Assembly (NCBI GenBank): GCA_900554565.1
Contig: USHX01000022.1
Span: forward strand, 1 to 21,275
From: an uncultured Clostridium sp.
Lineage (GTDB): Bacteria; Bacillota; Clostridia; TANB77; CAG-508
Direction: 5' to 3'
Length of the DNA: 21,275 nt
Shown: positions 7,800-14,413 of the stretch, piece by piece
Position numbering within the stretch: position 1 is the first letter of the stretch
Layout: each line of letters begins with the position of its first letter
Program-made: the position numbers and the translations under genes
The notes under the pieces: generated by a model
Told to the model about the DNA's origin: nothing
What the model saw: the letters and a program-made list of their open reading frames with translations, nothing else
The model's database searches: none

Positions 7800-8810
7800 T
7801 CATAATAAATTATTTATCCAATCTTCTATTTGTTGAATAAACTTCTCTGAAATATCTGTTATAACTGTTCCTTTGGGTATAAATCTTCTGATTAATCTAT
7901 TTGCATTTTCATTACTTCCACGCTCTCCTGATCTATATGGATGTGCATAATATACTTGAATACGTGGCTCTTTTTTTCTTTTATCATACGACTTTTCTAA
8001 TGCTTTATAATCTCTAAATTTTCCACCATTATCAAATGTTATTGTTTTAAACTTATTTTTAAATTCTGTTTTATATCTTCTTTCTAATTTATCAATCGAT
8101 TTTGCAACATTTACAGCATGTTTACTTGGTATCTTAAATATTATTTCTTCTCTTGTCTTTCTTTCTGTAAATGTTAATAGTGCTGTTCCTTTTCCATCTT
8201 TGCCTACTACCAAATCCCCTTCCCAATGCCCGTATTTACTTCTGTCATTTGCTCCTTTTGGTCTAAAATCTATACTTTTTTTTGCTGGAACTTTAGCACA
8301 ATGTGTTTTTTCTTTATTCTTTTCTTTATATTCCTTTTTATATATCATATCTTTTTCTGTTAAATTTATTATTCTTTTATGAATACAATTTCTAATTGTT
8401 TTTGCACATACTATTGTTCCAAATTCTTCTTTTTTTCTTTTTATCTCTTCTATTAGTATTTCTGGTGATTTTCTTTCTTTTTTGATTCCTTTTTCAATGT
8501 ATTCTACTAATTTATAATTTGTATCTAATTTTACATTTGGTCTTTTTGCCGTCATATTATATCTATACTTTTGCTCTGATATATCTGCACTATATACATA
8601 TTTTATTTCTAAAAGTGTTGTTAAATTTTCTACTAGCCCTCTTTTTATTTCTCTTTGTATTGTTCGCACACTTTTATTTAATAATTTTGCAATCTCTGAA
8701 CATGGTCTCTTTTCAATGTTATACCATCTTTCTATTTGTGTTTTTTCAACATAATTTAAATGTTTGTATTTCTTTTCTTTTATTTTTTTGTTATAATCTA
8801 TTTGACACAT
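7800..8810 (-). CDS. IS30-family transposase with a premature TGA 16 codons before the natural end
   Basis: DDE transposase that cuts and joins IS30-type ends. The N-terminal helix-turn-helix region has LNKSVRTIQREIKRG (about 43-57). The catalytic core shows KYGHWEGDLVVG (first Asp, about 195), ITFDNGGKF (second Asp) and GSNENANRLIRRFIPKG (Glu). After WINNLL the frame meets TGA, then continues in the same frame as PMFGYKSILEMARIA to TAG at 7752. FGYKS is the usual IS30 C-terminal block, so the TGA replaces a codon where Arg is common; one base change would explain it. All catalytic residues remain, so activity is uncertain rather than excluded. The ATG at 8810 follows GGAAGGA at a rather long spacing. 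Confidence 0.9.
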   Translation of the reverse strand: MCQIDYNKKIKEKKYKHLNYVEKTQIERWYNIEKRPCSEIAKLLNKSVRTIQREIKRGLVENLTTLLEIKYVYSADISEQKYRYNMTAKRPNVKLDTNYKLVEYIEKGIKKERKSPEILIEEIKRKKEEFGTIVCAKTIRNCIHKRIINLTEKDMIYKKEYKEKNKEKTHCAKVPAKKSIDFRPKGANDRSKYGHWEGDLVVGKDGKGTALLTFTERKTREEIIFKIPSKHAVNVAKSIDKLERRYKTEFKNKFKTITFDNGGKFRDYKALEKSYDKRKKEPRIQVYYAHPYRSGERGSNENANRLIRRFIPKGTVITDISEKFIQQIEDWINNLL

Positions 8811-8887
8811 AATTTTATAAATCCTTCCAATGTTTTCTAGTCAATCACATTGTATCATTTATAATTTTATGTGTCTATTTTTATTTC

Positions 8888-8901
8888 AAAGTGCGTCACT
8901 T
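8888..8901 (-). repeat. IS30 right terminal inverted repeat
   Basis: Reverse complement reads AAGTGACGCACTTT; the partner is at 7712-7725. AAT follows immediately outside. Confidence 0.8.
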
Positions 8902-8905
8902 AATT

Positions 8906-9268
8906 TTACCATTTATAAGAATTTTTACAAACATTACAGAATAATGGTTTTAATAAAATTTCGTCTCCTACATTTGAAACTACAAATCCTGATGGTATTT
9001 TACTGTACTTCCTTCTTTGTCTGTATATTCATAGCTTTCTAAATGCATACTAGCTTCCATTTGAACTAATTTAACTTTCTCTATTGTGTCTGCTTCTTCT
9101 GTTCTTTCTTTCGCATTTTGTGCTTTAGTTAATATTCCATTATTCCCTATTAGTATTGCCATTGAAACACCTGCTAAAATTAATAACACTATTATTGTAA
9201 TCACTACTGCTATTAATGTAATGCCTGCTTGTCCTTGCCTTAGTTCTTTTGTATTTTCGTTTTTTCAA
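8906..9268 (-). pseudogene. Decayed type IV prepilin-like gene with two frame breaks
   Basis: The readable core contains AGITLIAVVITIIVLLILAG, a class of prepilin N-terminal helix, then NNGILTKAQNAKERTEEA, the usual start of the following helix. No start codon serves this frame: an in-frame TGA lies upstream at 9267-9265. A lysine-rich N-terminus (KKRKYKRTKAR) sits in another frame from TTG at 9268, so one base is gained between them. At STVKYHQDL the frame stops at 8980. One base added in the preceding A-run restores KIPSGFVVSNVGDEILL and further residues to TAA at 8906, four bases before the IS30 right end. It looks like a truncated paralogue of the 439-residue prepilin-like protein next door. 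Confidence 0.75.
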
Positions 9269-9407
9269 TCCTTCTCTCTTTTTCTATATTTTATTTTTTG
9301 AAATTTACTAACAATTTATTCGCTTATGTTATGTCCGAAATAATCTTAATAAAAAAATTCTTCACCTTTTATATTTCTCATTCTATAATTTATTCAAAAT
9401 TTTTATC

Positions 9408-10727
9408 TTAATTCAATATAAAACTGCATCTACCACCGTCGTATTTACTTCCAACATTTGAATCATTCTGTATTATCACATAATTTCTTTTATTAGCATA
9501 TTGAGAAGCACCTTTTTGATAACAACTACTTCTCTTAGTATGTGTTGTAACAGAACGCGTTTCCAATGTATATTCATATACATTTCCAGCTACATCAAAA
9601 ATATTTTTTGTAGAATTGTTTTCTTTTGATGCGGATTTAGAAATAGTACCATTTGCTTCAGCTGCCATATTTTCAGCTGAAATAATATATGGCTTACAAG
9701 CATTTAATTCATTTTTTTTATCTTTCATAAACAACATCATTTGATCCCATTGGCATCCCCAAATTGAATTACTATAAATGTTACTTCCTGTAGAAATTCC
9801 ATAGTTCTCATGTATTTTAGAAAATTGGTACCAATTCGTGTTAATTTTTACATCTCTTCCAGCTTTAAATGAACAACTTCCTTCATTTTTATCCTCTTCT
9901 CTACTTCTATCAGGAATAGTTGTTTCATATCTTGCCACATAAAAACCACCATATTTATTAACACTCTCTACCATCTTATTATACTTATCATGCAATTCCT
10001 TTTCAAAATTATTAACAGAAGTAAAATTTAAAATATCCAGATAATTTTTCATAGAGTCACTAGTACTAGCAATATCTGGCTCTCTATAGTTACCATTTTT
10101 CCTTGAATATGGTAATGCTGTAAATGAAACTGAATATGTTTGAATATTATTTTCTGACTTTTCAATTAATTCCGTATTATATAACACGCTAACATATTCT
10201 ATCTCTATCCCATTTACCACTTTTATGCTCATTGGATATCCTTTTTTATTAGTATCTGCATTGATATTATTGATTACATCATTAATAGCACTTTCTTTAT
10301 CACTTGTGTTTTCCAAAATTACAGTTTCATCACAAATTGCCTTTGATACAGGAATCCATACAAATTGATTGCCTTTTAATGATAAAGTTGCCTGATAATC
10401 TATACCAGCATTCTCATCAACCGCTTTATCGGATATTACCAAACCTGTGTCTGCAGTTCCTCCAACATAATAAAAATTTTCTGGAATTGGAGCTCCATAC
10501 ATTATTTTGTCTATATTTTCAAAACTATCAATTTCTTCTTTCTGTGCCTCTTCGCTCTTAAACTTTGCCTCTTGAGCTTTTCTTATTATTCCTGTGTTTG
10601 TTAATGTTGATATTGATATTCCAGATAAAATTAAAAGTACAACTATTGTTATTACTAATGCAATTAATGTAATTCCATTTGATTTAGTTGTACTTTTTAT
10701 TTTTATATCTTTTAGTTTATTCTCCAT
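9408..10727 (-). CDS. Prepilin-like protein with a C-terminal FGE/C-type-lectin-like domain
   Basis: 439 residues, probably exported through the prepilin pathway. After a short basic leader, KSNG^ITLIALVITIVVLLIL (about 15-34) gives a prepilin cleavage site and hydrophobic helix. Position 5 of the mature form is Ala, not the Glu typical of major pilins. A charged helix follows (about 50-72). The remainder has the pattern of formylglycine-generating-enzyme/sulfatase-modifying-factor or C-type-lectin-fold proteins: QFVWIPVSK, YGGFYVARYET, SIWGCQWDQMM, NIFDVAGNVYEYTLE, then a terminal GASQYANKRNY and GGRCSFILN. Domains of this fold bind ligands, and some are targets of diversity-generating retroelements, but no reverse transcriptase is present here. 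It has its own promoter, overlapping a palindrome beside a divergent Xre gene. The ribosome binding site is weak. Binding target unknown. Confidence 0.8.
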   Translation of the reverse strand: MENKLKDIKIKSTTKSNGITLIALVITIVVLLILSGISISTLTNTGIIRKAQEAKFKSEEAQKEEIDSFENIDKIMYGAPIPENFYYVGGTADTGLVISDKAVDENAGIDYQATLSLKGNQFVWIPVSKAICDETVILENTSDKESAINDVINNINADTNKKGYPMSIKVVNGIEIEYVSVLYNTELIEKSENNIQTYSVSFTALPYSRKNGNYREPDIASTSDSMKNYLDILNFTSVNNFEKELHDKYNKMVESVNKYGGFYVARYETTIPDRSREEDKNEGSCSFKAGRDVKINTNWYQFSKIHENYGISTGSNIYSNSIWGCQWDQMMLFMKDKKNELNACKPYIISAENMAAEANGTISKSASKENNSTKNIFDVAGNVYEYTLETRSVTTHTKRSSCYQKGASQYANKRNYVIIQNDSNVGSKYDGGRCSFILN

Positions 10728-10775
10728 AATATTCTTTTCATCTCACTTTTCATTAGTTTTTCTACTTTCAAAAAA

Positions 10776-10804
10776 ATTATATCATAACCGGTGGTATGTT
10801 GCAA
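10776..10804 (-). promoter_or_regulatory. Promoter for the prepilin/lectin-like gene
   Basis: Minus strand: TTGCAA (10804-10799), 17 bases, TATAAT (10781-10776) preceded by TGA. The expected start near 10769 gives a leader of about 40 nt. The same TTGCAA-17-TGATATAAT arrangement occurs at rpsB. Confidence 0.7.
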
Positions 10805-10807
10805 CAT
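10796..10807. promoter_or_regulatory. Palindromic candidate operator ATGTTGCAACAT
   Basis: A perfect 12-bp palindrome that covers the -35 box of the leftward promoter, in the intergenic region shared with the divergent Xre-type gene. The position suits a repressor site; the Xre-type protein is the obvious candidate, by inference only. Confidence 0.5.
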
Positions 10808-10853
10808 TTTGTTTTTGCTTTTTTGATATCATAAAATAAAAATGGAGATTATA

Positions 10854-11099
10854 ATGGAAAAAGATATATATTATTTAGTTGGTCAAAATATTAAAAAACA
10901 AAGAAAATTAAAAGGTTTAACTCAATTACAATTAGCTAGTAAAACCTTTTATAGTTATGAATTTATTAGAAAAATAGAGTCTAAAAGTGCATGTAGAAAT
11001 ACTTTTTCTTTAGCTACGTTATATAAAATTGCACTTGCTTTAGATATAGATATAAGAGTTCTTTTTACTCCATTAGATGATGACAATAAAACTGCATAA
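10854..11099 (+). CDS. Xre/Cro-family helix-turn-helix regulator
   Basis: A small DNA-binding protein of 81 residues. The HTH lies in VGQNIKKQRKLKGLTQLQLA followed by the recognition-helix region YSYEFIRKIESKSACR and TLYKIALALDIDIRVLF, a standard HTH_3 layout with nothing beyond it. The upstream ATG at 10842 overlaps GGAG (10844-10847), which sits six bases before the ATG at 10854, so the second is the likely start. It is divergent from the prepilin/lectin-like gene and shares a 112-base spacer with it; a plus-strand TAAAAT (10833-10838) could be its -10. A terminator follows at once. Target genes are unknown; control of the neighbouring divergent gene is inferred from position. Confidence 0.88.
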   Translation: MEKDIYYLVGQNIKKQRKLKGLTQLQLASKTFYSYEFIRKIESKSACRNTFSLATLYKIALALDIDIRVLFTPLDDDNKTA

Positions 11100-11100
11100 A

Positions 11101-11131
11101 AAACCTTGAATTCAAATAAAATTCAAGGTTT
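11101..11131. terminator. Bidirectional terminator between the Xre-type gene and tsf
   Basis: AAACCTTGAAT (11101-11111) and ATTCAAGGTTT (11121-11131) form a perfect 11-bp stem with A and T runs outside, between two convergent genes. Confidence 0.9.
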
Positions 11132-11147
11132 TTTATATGTTGTTCAA

Positions 11148-12026
11148 TTATTTTAATTGATTCATTACTTCTTCTGCGAAGTTTTCTTCTTTTTTCTCAA
11201 TTCCTTCACCTTTTTCAAATCTAGCGAAAGCTACTACTTCACTATCTGTTTCAGCTAATAATTGAGATACTTTTTTGTTTGGATCTTTAACAAATGCTTG
11301 GTCTACTAAGCATATTTCGCTATAGAATTTTCCAATTCTTCCTAATACTATTTTTTCAGCGATTGCTTCTGGTTTTCCTTCATTCATTGTTTGAGCTTTT
11401 AGTATTTCTTTTTCTTTTTCAACTCTTTCAGCTGGTACTGCTGCTTCGTTTAAGTATTCAGGTCTTGCAGCTGCAATTTGCATACAAATATCTTTTGCAA
11501 CTTCTTTGTTTCCTTTTTTCATGTTAACTAAAACTGCTATTTTTCCATCTCCGTGGATATATTTTTCTACTAATCCTTCTGATTCAAATCTTTCGAATCT
11601 TCTGATGTTCATGTTTTCTCCGATTGTTGCTATTTTGTCTATTAATACTTCGTTTACTGTTTTTCCTGGTACTTCAATTGAGTCTTGTGCTAATAGTTCT
11701 TCTACATCTTTTGGATTTTTTTCAACTACTTGTTTTGCTACATTCATTACAAAGTTTTTGAATTCTTCATTTTTTGCAACAAAGTCTGTTTCTGAGTTTA
11801 CTTCTACTATTGCACCTGTTTTTCCATCTTCTGAAACATATGCTTCTACTAATCCTTCTGCAGCAACTCTTCCTGATTTTTTAGCTGCTTTTGCAATTCC
11901 TCTTTCACGTAATAATTCAATTGCTTTTTCCATGTCTCCATCTGTTTCTGTTAAAACTTTTTTGCAGTCCATCATTCCTGCACCTGTTTTTTCTCTTAAG
12001 TCTTTTACTTGACTAGCTGTTACCAT
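11148..12026 (-). CDS. tsf: Translation elongation factor Ts
   Basis: Guanine-nucleotide exchange factor for EF-Tu. The 292-residue protein begins VTASQVKDLREKTGAGMMDC (the N-terminal UBA-like domain binding EF-Tu), followed by AKKSGRVAAEGLVEAYV and the core motif NSETDFVAKNEEF (about 78-90). MQIAAARPEYL and GRIGKFYSEICLVDQAFVKD follow in the second core half. The ATG at 12026 has AAAGGGAGG upstream. It follows rpsB after a 137-base spacer that contains an intrinsic terminator. The normally adjacent pyrH lies 4.8 kb away beyond the accessory block. Confidence 0.97.
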   Translation of the reverse strand: MVTASQVKDLREKTGAGMMDCKKVLTETDGDMEKAIELLRERGIAKAAKKSGRVAAEGLVEAYVSEDGKTGAIVEVNSETDFVAKNEEFKNFVMNVAKQVVEKNPKDVEELLAQDSIEVPGKTVNEVLIDKIATIGENMNIRRFERFESEGLVEKYIHGDGKIAVLVNMKKGNKEVAKDICMQIAAARPEYLNEAAVPAERVEKEKEILKAQTMNEGKPEAIAEKIVLGRIGKFYSEICLVDQAFVKDPNKKVSQLLAETDSEVVAFARFEKGEGIEKKEENFAEEVMNQLK

Positions 12027-12104
12027 TTTTGTTTCCTCCCTTTATTTATATTTTCTAATTTTGAAAATTAGTTTTGAATTTTTAGCAATTTCATTTGCTT
12101 TTTC

Positions 12105-12148
12105 TTTTTTATAAAAAATGAAGAGTAGAGCAGAAAAGCTCCACTCTT
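12105..12148 (-). terminator. Intrinsic terminator between rpsB and tsf
   Basis: Minus-strand stem AAGAGTGGAGC (12148-12138) with GCTCTACTCTT (12131-12121), one G-U pair, followed by CATTTTTT. It begins 16 bases past the rpsB stop, so it would let only part of the transcripts continue into tsf. Confidence 0.8.
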
Positions 12149-12163
12149 CTTTATGTTTGTTTA

Positions 12164-12922
12164 TTATTCTTCGTTTGATACAACTTCTTCGATGCTTTCT
12201 TCTCCAGCTTCTGCTGTTTGTTCTTCAGCTTCGAAACTTTCACCTTGTTTTCCTTCGATAACTGCATTTGCCATAACATCAGCTATTAATTTAACAGCTC
12301 TTATAGCATCATCGTTTCCTGGAATTGGGTAATCTAATTCTTCTGGGTTGCAGTTTGTATCTACTAATCCTACAACTGGAATTCCTAATTTTTTAGCTTC
12401 TAATATTGCTATTTTTTCTTTTTTAGGATCTACTAAGAATATAACTCCTGGTAATTCGTTCATGTCTTTGATTCCACCTAAGTTTCTTTCTAGTTTTTCC
12501 ATTTCTTTTTTAAGTAATATTACTTCTTTTTTAGGTAATATTTCAAATGTTCCATCTTCTGACATTTTTTCTAGGTCTTTTAATCTTTGGATTCTTTTTT
12601 GGATTGTTCCAAAGTTTGTTAACATTCCACCTAACCATCTTTGGTCAACATAGAACATTCCACATTTTAATGCTGCTTCTTTCATGCATTCTTGTGCTTG
12701 TTTTTTTGTTCCTACGAATAGAACTGTTTTTCCTTCTTCTGCTTGTTCTTTAACAAAGCTGTATGCTTCGTCTAATTTTTTTGATGTTTTTTGTAAATCG
12801 ATTATATGGATTCCGTTTCTAGCTTGGAATATGTATTCAGCCATTTTAGGATCCCATCTTCTTGTTTGATGTCCAAAGTGAACACCTGCTTCAAGTAATT
12901 GTTTCATTGCAACTACTGCCAT
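12164..12922 (-). CDS. rpsB: 30S ribosomal protein S2
   Basis: A structural protein of the small subunit. Motifs: MKQLLEAGVHFGHQTRRWDP, RNGIHIIDLQKT, VLFVGTKKQA, YVDQRWLGGMLTNF, LPGVIFLVDPKKE, GIPVVGLVDTNCNPEELDYP and IPGNDDAIRAVKL. The ATG at 12922 has GGGAGG 8 bases upstream and gives 252 residues, the usual length. An in-frame upstream ATG at 12967 would add 15 unconserved residues that read through the ribosome binding site, so I reject it. The C-terminal tail is acidic. It is expressed from the promoter at 13033-13061 with a leader of about 100 nt. Confidence 0.98.
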   Translation of the reverse strand: MAVVAMKQLLEAGVHFGHQTRRWDPKMAEYIFQARNGIHIIDLQKTSKKLDEAYSFVKEQAEEGKTVLFVGTKKQAQECMKEAALKCGMFYVDQRWLGGMLTNFGTIQKRIQRLKDLEKMSEDGTFEILPKKEVILLKKEMEKLERNLGGIKDMNELPGVIFLVDPKKEKIAILEAKKLGIPVVGLVDTNCNPEELDYPIPGNDDAIRAVKLIADVMANAVIEGKQGESFEAEEQTAEAGEESIEEVVSNEE

Positions 12923-12975
12923 TTTAAATTCCTCCCTTTTTTGTTTTTCTTCCACAAAGTTCTCCATTTTTTTGG

Positions 12976-12991
12976 ACCTGCTTTTACAGGC
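12976..12991 (-). other. Small hairpin in the rpsB leader
   Basis: On the minus strand CCTG and CAGG pair around a TAAAAG loop, about 55 bases upstream of the rpsB start. Ribosomal-protein leaders often bind their own product; the stem here is short, so this is only a candidate. Confidence 0.3.
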
Positions 12992-13032
12992 ACTCCCTTA
13001 AAAACTCTCTTTGTGTGATTAATACGCTTGCT

Positions 13033-13061
13033 ATTATATCAGATTTTTTTAGCATTTGCAA
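13033..13061 (-). promoter_or_regulatory. Promoter for rpsB-tsf
   Basis: Minus strand: TTGCAA (13061-13056), 17 bases, TATAAT (13038-13033) preceded by TGA, an extended -10. The predicted transcript start is near 13026. Confidence 0.75.
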
Positions 13062-13201
13062 GCATTTTTGCAATATTTTTCATATTATACAATAGGTAGT
13101 TCTCACTATTTTCATTTTTATTATTGTAATTGATAGGCTTAGTGGTAGATATTTTTATACTTTTGGATATGAATAAAGTAATGTTAGAATTTCTTAAATA
13201 A

Positions 13202-13269
13202 ATTTATGGAAAGAGTTCACGTCGAACGAAGTGAGGACTGCAATTTAATTGTAAAAGGAGGTTTTTACT
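13202..13269 (+). promoter_or_regulatory. Leader and ribosome binding site of the GH25 gene
   Basis: A locally GC-rich patch around 13213-13240 contains TTCAC and GTGAG, which can pair around a GTCGAACGAA loop; it stands out in otherwise AT-rich sequence. AGGAGG at 13256-13261 sits 8 bases before the AUU at 13270 and fixes the translation start. I see no convincing promoter; TTGATA near 13130 has only weak -10 partners. Confidence 0.55.
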
Positions 13270-14340
13270 ATTAAAAGTCGTTTAATAAAAAAATGTTTAT
13301 ATTCATTTGTTACAATACTTTTTGCTTTAGCTATCTCCTTTCCCTGTTTTGCCTTTGAACCTTCAAGCTATCCGCTTTATCAAGGAATAGACATCAGCTC
13401 ATGGCAAAAAAATGTCAACTTTTATAATGTAAAATCTTCAGGAATAAAAATCGTTTATATAAAAGCCAGTGAAGGCACCAAATATATTAACCCATATTTT
13501 GAAAGCAGTTACCAAAAAGCAAAAGCAAATGGATTAAAAGTTGGGTTTTATCATTATGTTACAGCTAGAAACACAGCTGAAGCACAAAAACAAGCTTTAT
13601 TTTTTGCGAGTGTAATTCGTGGCAAATCGTCTGATTGTAAGCTTGTTATGGATTTTGAAAATTTCGGAAACTTGTCAGTTCAAGAAATAAACGATATTTC
13701 TAAAGTCTTTTTGGAGACATTAGAAAATGCCACAAATATACCTGCTGCTATTTACAGTAATGCATATTCAGCAAAATATATTTTTTACCGTTCACTTAAT
13801 AAATATTCACTTTGGGTTGCAAACTATGGAGTAAGTGCTCCTAGTTCAAACGGAAAATGGTCTACCTGGGCTGGCTGGCAATATACTAGTACTGGAAGAG
13901 TAAATGGTGTTTCTGGCTATGTTGATAGAAATAATTTTACACCTGATATTTTACTTTCTACAACAGCTCAAATACCAAATAACATTCCTAATAATTCTTT
14001 TCAAGCACAAACTATTTATGCAGTAAAATCTGGAGATACTTTAAGTTACATTGCTCTAAAATTTGGAACAACAGTTAACAATATTGTTAAATTGAATAAT
14101 ATTAAAAATCCTAATTTAATTTTTCCAGGTCAAAGATTTGTAATTACTTCTAGTACAACTTCTCCAAACACTTCAACTTCTAAAACTATATTCTATAAAA
14201 TTAAATATGGTGATACTTTAAGTAAAATTGCTTTAAAATATAATACAAGTGTTTCTAGAATTGCAAGTCTAAATGGATTTCGAAATCCTAATTTGATTTA
14301 TGCTGGAACTACAATAAGAATCCCGAACCAGTTTATATAG
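13270..14340 (+). CDS. Secreted GH25 lysozyme with two LysM repeats, apparent AUU start codon
   Basis: Cuts the N-acetylmuramic acid to N-acetylglucosamine bond of peptidoglycan (GH25 muramidase); the LysM repeats anchor it to the wall. The frame is open from upstream of 13270. AGGAGG, 8 bases, then ATT starts a clean signal peptide: KSRLIKK, a hydrophobic core and FPCFA|FEP. The GH25 domain (about 35-225) has QGIDISSWQ, IVYIKASEGTKY, VGFYHYV, the catalytic MDFEN, YSNAYSAKYIF, WQYTS and VDRNNF. Two LysM units follow, YAVKSGDTLSYIALKFGT and YKIKYGDTLSKIALKYNT, joined by a Ser/Thr/Pro-rich linker. There is no ATG, GTG or TTG before the mid-domain Met at 13648, which would delete catalytic residues. 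Codons such as GCC, ATC and AGC are commoner at its 5' end than in neighbours, hinting at transfer. It is divergent from rpsB and ends in a strong terminator. Confidence 0.92.
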   Translation: MKSRLIKKCLYSFVTILFALAISFPCFAFEPSSYPLYQGIDISSWQKNVNFYNVKSSGIKIVYIKASEGTKYINPYFESSYQKAKANGLKVGFYHYVTARNTAEAQKQALFFASVIRGKSSDCKLVMDFENFGNLSVQEINDISKVFLETLENATNIPAAIYSNAYSAKYIFYRSLNKYSLWVANYGVSAPSSNGKWSTWAGWQYTSTGRVNGVSGYVDRNNFTPDILLSTTAQIPNNIPNNSFQAQTIYAVKSGDTLSYIALKFGTTVNNIVKLNNIKNPNLIFPGQRFVITSSTTSPNTSTSKTIFYKIKYGDTLSKIALKYNTSVSRIASLNGFRNPNLIYAGTTIRIPNQFI

Positions 14341-14352
14341 TTAAAAGAAAAA

Positions 14353-14390
14353 AAGAGTTCATTTGTGTACTTTGTACATTTTGAACTCTC
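14353..14390. terminator. Bidirectional terminator between the GH25 gene and the ROK gene
   Basis: AGAGTTC (14354-14360) with GAACTCT (14383-14389), and inner GTAC pairs, form a long stem flanked by A and T runs between two convergent genes. Confidence 0.85.
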
Positions 14391-14413
14391 TTTATATTTT
14401 AATTTTCATTTTT

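Larger units (their letters stand above)
7712..8901 (-). mobile_element. IS30-family insertion sequence, about 1190 bp, with 3-bp target duplication AAT
   Basis: The left end AAGTGTCGCACTTT (7712-7725) and the reverse complement of the right end, AAGTGACGCACTTT (8901-8888), differ at one position and bracket a single transposase gene. AAT occurs immediately outside both ends (7709-7711 and 8902-8904), matching the 2-3 bp duplications known for IS30-family elements. Homology between the ends fades beyond about 15 bases. The transposase has a premature stop near its C-terminus. The insertion lies directly downstream of a decayed prepilin gene. Confidence 0.85.

Noticed and set aside
7752..7802. 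TGA read as an amino acid to extend the transposase
   Set aside because: All other genes are full length with no in-frame TGA, so a reassigned TGA is not supported; a point nonsense change is simpler.
9408..9560. Variable region of a diversity-generating retroelement
   Set aside because: Only the fold resemblance supports it; no reverse transcriptase or template repeat is visible in the window, so it is kept only as a lead.
12923..12967. Upstream ATG start for rpsB adding 15 residues
   Set aside because: The extension translates the ribosome binding site itself, and S2 proteins start at the internal Met.
13169..13201. Ten-codon ORF (MNKVMLEFLK) upstream of the lysozyme gene as a leader peptide
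   Set aside because: No ribosome binding site and no attenuator-like codon run; length expected by chance.
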